A stretch of 64,000 bases of DNA from Luteibacter sp. 9135 (GTDB taxonomy: Bacteria > Pseudomonadota > Gammaproteobacteria > Xanthomonadales > Rhodanobacteraceae): NCBI RefSeq assembly GCF_000745005.1, contig NZ_JQNB01000001.1, positions 1,459,001 to 1,523,000 on the forward strand, written 5' to 3'. The position numbers and the translations under genes are program-made. Positions 29,227-38,017 of this stretch are shown here, in pieces (the stretch's first letter is position 1; the number at the start of each line of letters is the position of its first letter). Under the pieces are notes generated by a model that worked only from the letters and a program-made list of their open reading frames with translations, had not been told where the DNA came from and made no database searches.

Positions 29227-29955
29227 CTAGTGGCCGTCCGTGTCCACCGCCAGCGTCGACTCGGACGGCTCACCGTTGATCCTCGCACGCAGGAGACCAT
29301 CCGCGTGCCGCGCGTCCGGTGGGAGCTTCCAGCGCATCGTCGCCCCGGGCAGTGCGTAACCCGCCAGGCCGGGCAGCAGCGGGGTGCGATGGCCCTGCCT
29401 GCCTTGCCACGCCAGGTCGGCGACCTGCGCATGACCGTTGCCGCCGTTGTGAATGCGCAGGTGAGGACCGTCCGCGTCGCTCTCCCACGTTGCATGCAGC
29501 GCCGCTTTCATTGTCGGGTCGCCCACCGGTGCCAGGAACACCGGCACGGAGTAGCGCAACACGAACTTCAGCCCCGGCTTGTCGCTGGCGTCCACCGGCA
29601 GTTCGTCCACGATCACGCGGTAGGCGGTTTCCCTGCCGTCCGCCGCCGGGGCGACCTGTCTGATGACGCGCACCAGCTGGCGGTCGCCGGGGGCGATAGT
29701 CACCATCGGCGGGCTCACGACCAGGTCGCGAGAGGGCGTCAGCACATCCTTGCCGTCCGCCTGGGTCCAGCGAAACACACGCACCTGCGCATGCAGCGAT
29801 TCGGTGCCGGTGTTGGTGAGCCACAGGGCTTCGGCGGGTGTCGAGGTGGCCAGCCGCAGTCCGATGGGCGACACCTGCAGGCCACTCGCGTGGATAACGC
29901 ACGCCATCGAGGCCAGCGCGCCGGCTATCGCCACGCGGAATGGCCAAGGGCGCAC
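29227..29955 (-). CDS. Periplasmic pilus chaperone (CsuC-like)
   Basis: This chaperone of about 242 residues folds pilus subunits in the periplasm by donor-strand complementation. The signal peptide is MRPWPFRVAIAGALASMACVIHASG if the GTG at 29955 is used. A TTG at 29961 overlapping the pilin stop is the alternative start. The first Ig-like domain contains LQVSPIGLRL, ALWLTNTG and QVRVFRWTQ, and LVVSPPMVTIAPGDRQLVRVIRQ is the conserved subunit-binding part. No ribosome site is seen, so translation is probably coupled to the pilin gene. Confidence 0.88.
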   Translation of the reverse strand: MRPWPFRVAIAGALASMACVIHASGLQVSPIGLRLATSTPAEALWLTNTGTESLHAQVRVFRWTQADGKDVLTPSRDLVVSPPMVTIAPGDRQLVRVIRQVAPAADGRETAYRVIVDELPVDASDKPGLKFVLRYSVPVFLAPVGDPTMKAALHATWESDADGPHLRIHNGGNGHAQVADLAWQGRQGHRTPLLPGLAGYALPGATMRWKLPPDARHADGLLRARINGEPSESTLAVDTDGH

Positions 29956-29957
29956 CG

Positions 29958-30464
29958 TCAATAGGTGATGGTGGCGGTGATGACGTCGGCGTAGCTGCCG
30001 GCGGGGAAGTTGCTGCTGGGCACGCGGCCGTACACGGGCACGGTCTGCACCGTGCCGCTGCCGGTGCCGGCGTAGGTATTGCCGCCGGTACCCGTGGTGC
30101 TGCCCCAGACATCCGCGGACGTGCGCGTGGCCGCGCGGTAGAGCTGGTAGGGCACCTGCGCCGTGCCGCTGCTCATCTTGCGGGTGTTGGCGTCGGTACC
30201 GTTCTGGCCGTTGTCCAGCGCGATGGTATAGGGCGCACTGGGCGTGCAGTTCACGTTGAGCGCACCCTGGTTGTCGGTGTTGGTCGCGGTGGACGGCTGC
30301 GTACCGAAGTTGACGTCGGTCGGCGCCGTGGTGCTGATGTCGCATGCCGCGGTGATGGTCACGCGCACGTTGAACGTGGTGGTCGCCGTGGCGGCGTGCA
30401 CAGAGGCGGCGGCGACGGAAAGCGCCAGCAGGGTGGCGGTGGTGGCAATAAGGCGGAAGGACAT
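29958..30464 (-). CDS. Major pilin with SCPU domain (CsuA/B-like)
   Basis: This 168-residue secreted subunit has a signal peptide (MSFRLIATTATLLALSVAAASVHA). One SCPU domain contains FNVRVTITAACDI, VNFGTQ, VNCTPSAPYTIALDNGQN and the C-terminal ADVITATITY strand. It is the first gene of the pilus operon, as expected for the most abundant subunit, with an AGGAG site seven bases before the ATG. The final strand pattern also occurs in the tip protein. The operon promoter should lie in 30465-30650. Confidence 0.88.
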   Translation of the reverse strand: MSFRLIATTATLLALSVAAASVHAATATTTFNVRVTITAACDISTTAPTDVNFGTQPSTATNTDNQGALNVNCTPSAPYTIALDNGQNGTDANTRKMSSGTAQVPYQLYRAATRTSADVWGSTTGTGGNTYAGTGSGTVQTVPVYGRVPSSNFPAGSYADVITATITY

Positions 30465-30662
30465 GGTGCTCTCCTGGGGCGGTGCGACGCGTCGTTTTAT
30501 CGGCGCTTGCCGGCATGTGCTCCCGTAGGTTGCAAGGATCGGGGAAGCAAAGCTCCCGTAGGCGTGAAGAACGCCATCACGTGCCGGAACGACCTGACGA
30601 TGCCGAAAGCGTCCATGGATATGTAAAGTTTGCTTGACATGATCGCAGTGTCGGCCCAGGAT

Positions 30663-30686
30663 GCGTGTCAAGCGTGCTTGACACGC
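30663..30686. promoter_or_regulatory. Perfect 24-bp palindrome, candidate operator of the XRE regulator
   Basis: GCGTGTCAAG and CTTGACACGC are perfect inverted arms around CGTG. A further half-site GCTTGACA lies at 30632-30639. The element contains TTGACA-like -35 hexamers and lies between the divergent pilus operon and the small-ORF/XRE operon. Autoregulation by the XRE protein encoded 600 bases downstream is a reasonable inference. Confidence 0.6.
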
Positions 30687-30710
30687 TCCATGTCTCACGG
30701 GAGGTTCGTC

Positions 30711-30839
30711 ATGTCGCACCACGTCACGTTTCGCCTTGCAGCGCCCGCTATGGCCGTACTGATCCCGGGCCTGGCCGGCGGCATCCGGGTAGGGCGCGAC
30801 ACCATCGTGGCGCTCGCCGATGTCATCCGCGCGCACTGA
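30711..30839 (+). CDS. Small protein of unknown function
   Basis: This 42-residue ORF, MSHHVTFRLAAPAMAVLIPG onward, has a GGGAGG site six bases before its ATG and G/C-ending codons. A hydrophobic stretch (about 9-22) could insert into the membrane. It lies directly after the candidate operator and 13 bases before the next gene, so it would be the first gene of the XRE/NatAB operon. No family is recognised. Confidence 0.45.
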   Translation: MSHHVTFRLAAPAMAVLIPGLAGGIRVGRDTIVALADVIRAH

Positions 30840-30852
30840 CGGGAGACCGGCG

Positions 30853-31263
30853 ATGGCCATGCGTGCCGTACACAAGCGTTACCTGCGCGAGTTCTTCCCG
30901 GCGATGGTCGCCTATGTGGTGATCCTGTTCGTCTCGGTCGGCTGGCTGAAGACACTGGAAGGCACGGCGGCCCGGGCGATCGTCACCCTGCTGCCGACCC
31001 TGCCCATCGCCTTCGTCATCCGCGCCATGGTCCGGGTGATCCGCGACCAGGACGAATTCGAACGGCGCATCGACCTGGAGGCCATCGCGATGGCGGGCGG
31101 TATCGGCGGCTTCGGCTTCTTTACGTTCGGCATGCTGCTGCATGCGCACGTCATCGCCGCACCGCCAGCCGAAGCCATCGCCATCTGGGTGCTGCCCGTG
31201 CTGATGGGGCTGTTCGGCATCACCAAATGCGCCGTGCGCTGGCACTACCGCGGCGATGCATAA
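30853..31263 (+). CDS. Small membrane protein upstream of an XRE regulator
   Basis: This 136-residue protein has about four membrane segments (roughly 14-34, 39-58, 78-98 and 108-126) and a charged middle part, RVIRDQDEFERRIDLEAIAM. GGGAG lies seven bases before the ATG. Its 3' end overlaps the start of the XRE gene by eight bases. Pairs of a small membrane protein and a short YozG-type regulator occur in many bacteria, where the membrane protein may sense a signal or sequester the regulator. No enzymatic motif is visible. Confidence 0.75.
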   Translation: MAMRAVHKRYLREFFPAMVAYVVILFVSVGWLKTLEGTAARAIVTLLPTLPIAFVIRAMVRVIRDQDEFERRIDLEAIAMAGGIGGFGFFTFGMLLHAHVIAAPPAEAIAIWVLPVLMGLFGITKCAVRWHYRGDA

Positions 31264-31450
31264 CCGTGTCCGTGAACTGCGCACCGCGCTGGGCTGGTCG
31301 CAGGCCGACCTGGGCGAGAAGCTGGACGTCTCGCGGCAGACCGTGAACGCGGTGGAGACCGGCAAGTACGACCCCAGCCTGCCGCTGGCCTTCAAGATCG
31401 CGCGCCTGTTCGCGTTGCCCATCGAATCCATTTTCGTCCCCGAGGAATGA
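31256..31450 (+). CDS. XRE-family transcriptional regulator
   Basis: This 64-residue protein is a single helix-turn-helix domain: LRTALGWSQADLGEKLDVSRQTVNAVETGKYDPSL. The FALPIESIFVPEE tail is typical of short regulators of this family. It overlaps the preceding membrane-protein gene and is followed five bases later by the peptidase gene, so it belongs to the NatAB operon. The perfect palindrome at 30663 is its likely binding site. Confidence 0.9.
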   Translation: MHNRVRELRTALGWSQADLGEKLDVSRQTVNAVETGKYDPSLPLAFKIARLFALPIESIFVPEE

Positions 31451-31454
31451 CGGC

Positions 31455-33038
31455 ATGAAACGTCCCCCACGCATCGCCATCATCGTCGTCCTGCTCACCA
31501 CGGCGATGGCGGGGCGGCACATGGTGATGTCCCTGCATGACGCGTCCGATGCCCATGCCTCCACCCCGGCGGCGACGCACACCGCGGTGCCAGCGGCCAC
31601 CAATCCCGCGCCGCCGCGCGTCTGGCGCCTCGGTTCCGTCGAGCTGAAGCCGTGCGAGTTGCCGCAGCCACACTCGGGCCTGTCGACCGCCGCGTGGTGT
31701 GCGCCCTTCGTGGTGCCGGAAAACCGCGCCGAGCCGCACGGTCGCATGCTCACCCTGCGCCTGGCCGTGGTGCGCAGCAGCGCCCAGGTGCCGGCGGACG
31801 ACATGCTGGCCTTCATCGCGGGCGGTCCCGGCCAGTCGGCGGCGGAAAGCTACTCCGGCATCGCGCCGGCCATGGCCCCGCTGCTGGCCCATCGCAACCT
31901 GCTGCTGCTCGACCAGCGCGGCACCGGCGCCTCCCATCCGCTGAGCTGCCGCGACGACGAGCCGGGCGCACCGGCAGGCGCGGCGGAGGTGCACGGGTTC
32001 GATGCCGGCGCGGTGCGGCGCGAGACGCAGCATTGCCTCGACCAGCTGTCGCAGGATGCCGACGTGCGCTTCTACACCACCACCGATGCCGTGGCCGACC
32101 TGGAGGATGTCCGCCGTGCGCTGGGCTCGCCGACGTTCGACCTGATCGGCGTGTCCTACGGCACGCGCGTGGCACAGCAGTACGCCATGCGTCACCCCGA
32201 CGGTTTGCGCACCCTCGTGCTGGACGGCATCGCCCCCAACGCGCTGGTGCTGGGCGAGGACTTCGCGGTCAACCTCGACGCGGCGCTGAAGGCGCAGTTC
32301 GCTCGTTGCGAGGCGGACGACGCCTGCCGGGCGCGTTTCAGCGATCCCTACCAGACCCTGTTCCAGTTGCGCGACGCGCTACGCGCCAACCCGCACATGG
32401 TCAGCTTCCGCGATCCGCAGAACTATGCCTCGGTGAAGCGCGTGTTGAGCGAGCACGCCCTGGCCACGGTGGTGCGCATGTTCGCCTATTCGCCGGAAAC
32501 CGCTGCCTTGCTGCCCCTGTCCATCGACGCCGCCGCGCGGGGCGATGTCGGGCCCCTGCTGGGCCAGGCGAAGCTGCTCACGGGCGACCTGGGCGACACC
32601 ATGGACGGCGGCATGCAGTATTCAGTGATCTGCAGCGAAGACGGCGACCTCCTGCAATCGCGTCCGCAGGACAAGGACACCATCCTGGGCGACACCATGA
32701 TCGAGGCGTTTCGCGCGGCCTGTTCCGTCTGGCCGCATGGCACGATGCCGGCCGACTTCCACCAGCCGCTGAAGAGCGCGGTGCCCGCCTTGCTGATGTC
32801 CGGCGAATTCGACCCGGTCACGCCACCGCGCTACGGCGACGACGTGCTCAAGGGCCTGCCCAACGGCCGCCACCTGGTGCTCCGGGGCCAGGGCCACAAC
32901 GTGATCTCGCGCGGCTGCATGCCACGCGTGCTCGACCATTTCATCGACACGGCCGACGCGAAGGCGCTGGACGTGACGTGCCTGGAGCGGCTGCGCCCGC
33001 TGCCGGTGTTCGTCGGATTCAACGGAGCCACGCCATGA
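31455..33038 (+). CDS. Alpha/beta hydrolase, peptidase S33 family
   Basis: This 527-residue protein resembles secreted tripeptidyl or proline aminopeptidases. An N-terminal hydrophobic segment (about 6-20) suggests export or anchoring, followed by an Ala/Thr/Pro-rich linker. FIAGGPGQSA is the oxyanion region and LLLDQRGTGAS a family motif. GVSYGTRVAQQY holds the nucleophile near Ser233, GEFDPVTPP the aspartate and GQGHNVISRGC the histidine. The TAP C-terminal domain pattern is present. Its stop overlaps the ATG of natA (ATGA), so it is translationally coupled to an ABC exporter, and may act on the exporter's substrate. Confidence 0.87.
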   Translation: MKRPPRIAIIVVLLTTAMAGRHMVMSLHDASDAHASTPAATHTAVPAATNPAPPRVWRLGSVELKPCELPQPHSGLSTAAWCAPFVVPENRAEPHGRMLTLRLAVVRSSAQVPADDMLAFIAGGPGQSAAESYSGIAPAMAPLLAHRNLLLLDQRGTGASHPLSCRDDEPGAPAGAAEVHGFDAGAVRRETQHCLDQLSQDADVRFYTTTDAVADLEDVRRALGSPTFDLIGVSYGTRVAQQYAMRHPDGLRTLVLDGIAPNALVLGEDFAVNLDAALKAQFARCEADDACRARFSDPYQTLFQLRDALRANPHMVSFRDPQNYASVKRVLSEHALATVVRMFAYSPETAALLPLSIDAAARGDVGPLLGQAKLLTGDLGDTMDGGMQYSVICSEDGDLLQSRPQDKDTILGDTMIEAFRAACSVWPHGTMPADFHQPLKSAVPALLMSGEFDPVTPPRYGDDVLKGLPNGRHLVLRGQGHNVISRGCMPRVLDHFIDTADAKALDVTCLERLRPLPVFVGFNGATP

Positions 33039-33769
33039 TCGAGGTAAGGGACCTGCACAAGGCCTTCGGCACGGTGCGCGCCGTGAACGGCGTGAACTTC
33101 ACCGCGCGCGACGGCGAGATCACCGGCCTGCTCGGCCCCAACGGGGCGGGCAAGACCACCACGCTGCGCATGCTGTACACGCTGATGCGGCCCGATGCCG
33201 GACAGGTGCTGGTGGACGGGATGGATGCCTACCAGGATGCGCTTGCGGTGCGCCGGCGCCTCGGCGTGCTTCCCGATGCGCGCGGCCTGTATAAACGGCT
33301 GACTGCCGCGGAGAACATCGATTATTTCGGCCGGCTGCACGGCATGTCGTCCGACCTGCTGGCGCGACGTCGCGAGGTCCTGATCGACGCGCTGGAGATG
33401 CGCGACATCGCCGATCGCCGTACGGAGGGTTTTTCCCAGGGGCAACGGGTCAAGACGGCTATCGCCCGTGCGCTGATCCACGATCCGCGCAACGTCCTGC
33501 TCGACGAGCCGACCAACGGCCTGGACGTGATGGCGACGCGCGCCATGCGCCGCTTCATGCGGCAGTTGCGCGACGAAGGACGCTGCGTGCTGTTTTCCAG
33601 TCACATCATGCAGGAGGTGGCCGCGCTGTGCGATCGCATCGTGGTGATCGCGCAGGGTCGTGTGGTCGCCGATGAAACGCCCGCCGCGCTGCTGGCGCAG
33701 ACGGGCCAGGCCACGCTCGAGGATGCCTTCGTGACGATCATCGGTACCGACGAAGGACTGGCCGCATGA
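33035..33769 (+). CDS. natA: ABC transporter ATP-binding protein, NatA-like
   Basis: This 244-residue ATPase subunit has Walker A GPNGAGKTT near residue 37, the signature FSQGQR, Walker B NVLLDEPTNGLD and the switch histidine in SSHIMQE. The closest type is NatA, which with NatB exports Na+ or lipophilic cations. It overlaps the peptidase gene upstream and the permease gene downstream by ATGA junctions, so the two subunits are made together. Confidence 0.9.
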   Translation: MIEVRDLHKAFGTVRAVNGVNFTARDGEITGLLGPNGAGKTTTLRMLYTLMRPDAGQVLVDGMDAYQDALAVRRRLGVLPDARGLYKRLTAAENIDYFGRLHGMSSDLLARRREVLIDALEMRDIADRRTEGFSQGQRVKTAIARALIHDPRNVLLDEPTNGLDVMATRAMRRFMRQLRDEGRCVLFSSHIMQEVAALCDRIVVIAQGRVVADETPAALLAQTGQATLEDAFVTIIGTDEGLAA

Positions 33770-34941
33770 GCGCGTTCTCCGCGGTGTACTGGAAGGAAGT
33801 GCGCGAGAACCTGCGTGACCGGCGCACGCTGGTCAGCGCCCTGGTCACCGGGCCGCTGCTGGGTCCGATCATCTTCATCATGCTGATGAACGTCATGACC
33901 AATCGCGAGCTGGCCAAGGTCGATCGCAACATCGATGTCCCGGTCATCGGCGCGGAACTGGCGCCCAACCTGATGGCGGCGCTGAAAGGGGCCGGCATCG
34001 ACGCCGATCCCGGCATGGCCGATCCCGAGAACGCCGTGCGCGAACAGCGCGCCGATGTCGTGGTGCGCATCGCGCCGGACTACGCCAAGGCGTGGAACAA
34101 GGGCCAGAGCGTGCAGGTGGAACTGATCTACGATTCCTCGCGACGCGACGCGTCCACGCCCGTGCTGCGCGTACGCAGCGTGGTGGAAAGCTACGGCCGC
34201 CGCGAGGGGGCGATGCGCCTGATCGCGCGCGGCCTGTCGCCCACCACGGCCTGGCCCGTGCAGGTGGCCGATCGCGACCAGGCCACATCGCAATCGCGCT
34301 CTGCGCTGATGTTCTCGTTCCTGCCGTACTTCTTCACGCTCACCGTGTTCCTCGGCGGCATGTACCTGGCCATCGACCTCACCGCCGGTGAGCGCGAGCG
34401 CCAGTCGCTGGAGCCGCTGTTCGTCAATCCGGTAGCGCGCTGGAAGATCCTCGCCGGCAAGCTGGCGGCGATCTGCACGTTCTCGCTGGTCAGCCTGTTC
34501 CTCACCATCGCCGCGTTCATGACGGCGCCGTGGTTCATCCCGACGGAAAAACTCGGCATCGCGCTCGACCTGGGCCTGCGCTTCGGCGCCCAGGTGGCCT
34601 TGCTGATGCTGCCGCTCATCCTGCTGCTGGCTGCGTTGCAGTCGCTGGTGTCGGCCTTGGCCAAGAGCTATCGCGAGGCGCAGACCTACCTGTCGATCCT
34701 GATGATGATCCCCATCGTGCCGAGCGTGCTGCTCTCGGTCGTTCCGGTGCGCGCGGAACCCTGGATGTACGCGGTGCCGCTGCTGGGCCAGAACCTGGGC
34801 ATCGTGCAGCTGCTGCGCGGCGATGGCATGCCCGCCTGGCAGATCGGCACCTGCCTTGCCGGCGGTTTTGCCGCCGCGTTGCTGGCCACGCTGGGCGCGG
34901 CCCTGCTCTACCGTTCCGAACGCCTGGCGATTTCGGCCTAA
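33766..34941 (+). CDS. natB: ABC transporter permease, NatB-like
   Basis: This 391-residue inner-membrane permease pairs with NatA. An N-terminal helix (about 18-38) is followed by a large extracytoplasmic part (about 45-170) with VVVRIAPDYAKAW, then five or six helices from about 180. ERERQSLEPLFVNPVARWKILAGKL is the family coupling-helix region. Its stop overlaps the convergent receptor gene by four bases. Sodium export is inferred from the family; peptide or antibiotic export is equally possible given the S33 peptidase in the operon. Confidence 0.88.
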   Translation: MSAFSAVYWKEVRENLRDRRTLVSALVTGPLLGPIIFIMLMNVMTNRELAKVDRNIDVPVIGAELAPNLMAALKGAGIDADPGMADPENAVREQRADVVVRIAPDYAKAWNKGQSVQVELIYDSSRRDASTPVLRVRSVVESYGRREGAMRLIARGLSPTTAWPVQVADRDQATSQSRSALMFSFLPYFFTLTVFLGGMYLAIDLTAGERERQSLEPLFVNPVARWKILAGKLAAICTFSLVSLFLTIAAFMTAPWFIPTEKLGIALDLGLRFGAQVALLMLPLILLLAALQSLVSALAKSYREAQTYLSILMMIPIVPSVLLSVVPVRAEPWMYAVPLLGQNLGIVQLLRGDGMPAWQIGTCLAGGFAAALLATLGAALLYRSERLAISA

Positions 34942-37049
34942 CGCCAGCGCAGGTCCACGCCGACCAGGAACGTGCGGCCGGGCGCGGGTTCGTCGTAGCG
35001 CCCGTTACCGTCGTTGACGATCACCGAGCCGACCACGTGCCGGTCGGCAAGGTTGTCCACACGGGCGAAGGTGTTGATCCGCCACGGGCCATCGTCCACG
35101 ACATAACCCGCCGACAGTCCGAACAGGGCGTAGCCCGCCGCCGAGGCCGTGCCCAGGTCGTTCGCCGAGGTCGCGCCCATCGCGTTCATGTCCAGACCCG
35201 CCTGCCAGCCGCGCTCGGCACCGTACGTCAGCGCGGCATACGCGGTGGATCGCGGCACGCCCGGAATGCGTGTGCCGGCCGCCACCGGCGTATCGGGCGC
35301 GGCGCAGCCGGTGCTCGCGCAGGTGAGGAACGGCGTGCGGAAACTCGCCTGCAGGCGCGTATAGGCCGCGACGACGTGCAGGTCCGGTGCGATCTCGCTC
35401 TTGAACGAGGCCTCGATGCCCTGGCGTCGCGAGCGCGCGATGTTCTGGTAGGTGGTGCGCCCGCCGAGGTTGGTCGCCACGGCCAGTTCGTCGTCGCTGT
35501 CGGCGCGGAACAGGGCCAGCCCGGCTTCCGTGTGGTCCGAGGGCTGCAGCTTCAGGCCCACCTCGCCGTTGCGCGAGCGCGAGGGCCGCAGGTCGAAGGC
35601 CAGGCCAGCGCCGCCGTCGGCGCGATAGCCCAACTCGGAGAACGTCGGGGTTTCGAAGCCGCGACCCCAGTTCGCATAGACGTGCGCCCACGGCGTCGCG
35701 CGCCACAGTACGCCGAACACCGGCGTGGTGGCGCTGTACGTCGTGCTGCCGCTGTCGTCGGGATTGCCGGCCACGATGTAACGATCGGTGGAACGGAAAC
35801 GTACCTCGCTGTGGCGCAGGCCGCCCATCAGGCTCCAGTCGTCGGCCACGCGCCAGGTGGCCTGTGCGTACTGGTCGAAGTCGAACACACGGTCGATCTC
35901 GTCGCGTCGCTTGTCACCGCGCACGCCGAGCGTGCCGCCCACGAAGTTGTTGTAGCCCTGCCGGTGCTGTGTCTGGTTGTCGTAGGCGACGCCGGCGGCG
36001 ATCTCGAAGGGCCGGCCGGCCAGCGTGTCGCTCCAGGTCCAGCGGGCGTCGCCGCCACCGTACTCGTTGGCAAGGTCCACCACACCGCCCGAGTTACCCG
36101 GCTGCGCCACCTGCGTGGCCTTGGGTATCGACAGGTACTGGGTCACGCCACGCTGCCCGTAGTAGCCCATGACGCGCAGGCTGTTCGCCGCGTCGAGCCG
36201 CTGGTCCCAGATCAGCCCGGCCTGTTGCTGGTCCGCCGATTTGCGGGTGTCGTAGGTGTCGGCCACGGTGGCGACCTGGCGCGGATCGGCCTTGAACTGC
36301 GCCTTCGTCAGCCCGAGCGGATCCTGCGCATCCGGTATGTCCACCGTGTTGACCACCAGGGTGAGCTTCGTGTCGTCGTCGATCTTCCAGCCGACCTTGG
36401 CATTGCCCGATTCCCGCCGCGCGGCGCTGTGGTCGCGGTAGCCGCTGGTACGGAAATGGCTGAAATCGACGTTGTAGTCCACGGGGCCGTCGACGCCCCG
36501 CGCGTTCACGGACGTGCGCAGGTTGCCATTGCTGCCGCCGGCAACGCCGAATCGTAGTTCCGGCGGCTCGGTGCCGTCGGCGGTGAACACCTGCACCACG
36601 CCGCCCGAGGCATTGCCGTAGAGGGCTGAAAACGGGCCGCGCAATACTTCCACGCGCGCCGCCGAATCCAGGTTGAAATGCGACACCTGGCCCTGGCCGT
36701 CCGGCATCGTCGCTGGAATGCCGTCGGTATACAGGCGGATGCCACGGATGCCGAAGGTGGATCGCGCGCCGAACCCACGGATGGAAACCTGGGTGTCCTG
36801 CGCGTAATTCTGTCGATCGCGCGCCACGATGCCGGGAATGGACTGCACCCGTTCGGACAGGTTGACGTCCAGCGAGCCGTCGGGCGGGGTGGCCACCACG
36901 TCGATGGCCGCGGGAATATCGTAGGGTGCCTGGGCGGTGCGGGTAGCCGTCACCACCACCGGTGTGAGGGTGGCTTCCTGGGCGGAGGCGGTACCCGCCA
37001 GTGCGATAAGCACGCCCGCGGCGAGCGGACGGAAGGGGGACTGCGACAT
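34938..37049 (-). CDS. pqqU: TonB-dependent receptor, PqqU/YncD-like
   Basis: This 703-residue outer-membrane receptor has a signal peptide (about 1-23), a TonB-box-like stretch ATLTPVVVTATR, a plug domain and a 22-strand barrel. The plug contains RQNYAQDTQVSIRGFGARST and DGIPATMPDGQGQ, and the barrel GRGFETPTFSELGYR and GNGRYDEPAPGR, all very close to E. coli YncD (PqqU), the receptor for pyrroloquinoline quinone. It begins 8 bases after AGGA. It is divergent from the exported methyltransferase gene. Uptake of PQQ is inferred from these motifs. Confidence 0.88.
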   Translation of the reverse strand: MSQSPFRPLAAGVLIALAGTASAQEATLTPVVVTATRTAQAPYDIPAAIDVVATPPDGSLDVNLSERVQSIPGIVARDRQNYAQDTQVSIRGFGARSTFGIRGIRLYTDGIPATMPDGQGQVSHFNLDSAARVEVLRGPFSALYGNASGGVVQVFTADGTEPPELRFGVAGGSNGNLRTSVNARGVDGPVDYNVDFSHFRTSGYRDHSAARRESGNAKVGWKIDDDTKLTLVVNTVDIPDAQDPLGLTKAQFKADPRQVATVADTYDTRKSADQQQAGLIWDQRLDAANSLRVMGYYGQRGVTQYLSIPKATQVAQPGNSGGVVDLANEYGGGDARWTWSDTLAGRPFEIAAGVAYDNQTQHRQGYNNFVGGTLGVRGDKRRDEIDRVFDFDQYAQATWRVADDWSLMGGLRHSEVRFRSTDRYIVAGNPDDSGSTTYSATTPVFGVLWRATPWAHVYANWGRGFETPTFSELGYRADGGAGLAFDLRPSRSRNGEVGLKLQPSDHTEAGLALFRADSDDELAVATNLGGRTTYQNIARSRRQGIEASFKSEIAPDLHVVAAYTRLQASFRTPFLTCASTGCAAPDTPVAAGTRIPGVPRSTAYAALTYGAERGWQAGLDMNAMGATSANDLGTASAAGYALFGLSAGYVVDDGPWRINTFARVDNLADRHVVGSVIVNDGNGRYDEPAPGRTFLVGVDLRWR

Positions 37050-37167
37050 ACAAAAATCCTGCGGGGCGGGCGCCCGGGGAGGCCTGGCATGCTGCACTGC
37101 AACCGGTGTAGCGGTGGTGATGCCCCGTGCTAGCCTTCCGGGCCACATCCCCCAAAACGGTGTCGCC

Positions 37168-38016
37168 ATGAAGAAACTCGCCTTTGCCTGCGCCGGCCTG
37201 CTCGGTCTCGCGCTTTCGCACGCCGCCCTGGCTGCCGGCGCCCAGCAGCCGACCCGCGCCGCATCGTCCACCGGCATCGACGCGACCAGCGCCGCCCAAC
37301 TCGACAAGGCCGTCGCCGGGAGCTGGCGCTCGCCGGAGAACAAGGCGCGCGACATGTATCGCCACCCGCAGCAGACGCTGAGCTTCTTCGGCGTGCGCCC
37401 GGACATGACCGTCATTGAGATATGGCCGTCCGGTGGCTGGTTCACCGAGATCCTCGCGCCCTACCTGCACGACAACGGCCACTACATCGGCGCGGTGGAA
37501 GCGGGCTCCAAGAGCACGGCGGCCCTGCAGAAGAAGTTCTCCTTCGCTCCGGCGCAGTACGGCAACGCGAAGATCATGGAGTTCAACCACAAGGCGCCGG
37601 TGCTGGGTGCGCCGGGGTCGGCCGATCGCGTGCTGACCTTCCGCAACGTGCACAACTGGGCCGCCGACGGCAGCGCCGAGGCCATGTTCAAGGCGATGTT
37701 CGCGGTGCTCAAGCCCGGCGGCGTGCTGGGCGTGGAAGACCATCGTGCCGATGCCGGCAAGAAGCTCGACGACGTGGTCAACTCCGGCTACCTGCCGACC
37801 GACTACGTGATCAAGCTGGCCACCGATGCCGGTTTCAAGCTGGACGCGCAAAGCGAGATCAACGCCAATCCGAAGGACGACCACAATCATCCCAAGGGCG
37901 TGTGGACCCTGCCGCCCTCGTTCGACATGGGCGACACGGACAAGGCCAAGTGGCAGGCCATCGGCGAGTCCGACCGGATGACCCTGCGCTTCGTGAAGCC
38001 CGCCGCCGCGAAGTAA
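37168..38016 (+). CDS. Exported class I SAM-dependent methyltransferase (COG4798-like)
   Basis: This 282-residue protein starts with a signal peptide ([20 protein letters not shown], cleavage near LAAGAQ) and continues as a Rossmann-type methyltransferase. [17 protein letters not shown] takes the place of the usual glycine-rich SAM motif, and [16 protein letters not shown] is a later motif. An exported methyltransferase is odd because S-adenosylmethionine is cytosolic, but this combination is a recurring family. The target is unknown. One base separates it from rluE. Confidence 0.82.
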   Translation: MKKLAFACAGLLGLALSHAALAAGAQQPTRAASSTGIDATSAAQLDKAVAGSWRSPENKARDMYRHPQQTLSFFGVRPDMTVIEIWPSGGWFTEILAPYLHDNGHYIGAVEAGSKSTAALQKKFSFAPAQYGNAKIMEFNHKAPVLGAPGSADRVLTFRNVHNWAADGSAEAMFKAMFAVLKPGGVLGVEDHRADAGKKLDDVVNSGYLPTDYVIKLATDAGFKLDAQSEINANPKDDHNHPKGVWTLPPSFDMGDTDKAKWQAIGESDRMTLRFVKPAAAK

Positions 38017-38017
38017 C

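Noticed and set aside
26949..29279. 776-codon open frame antisense to the usher
   Set aside because: Same composition artefact; the usher and its operon neighbours are clear.
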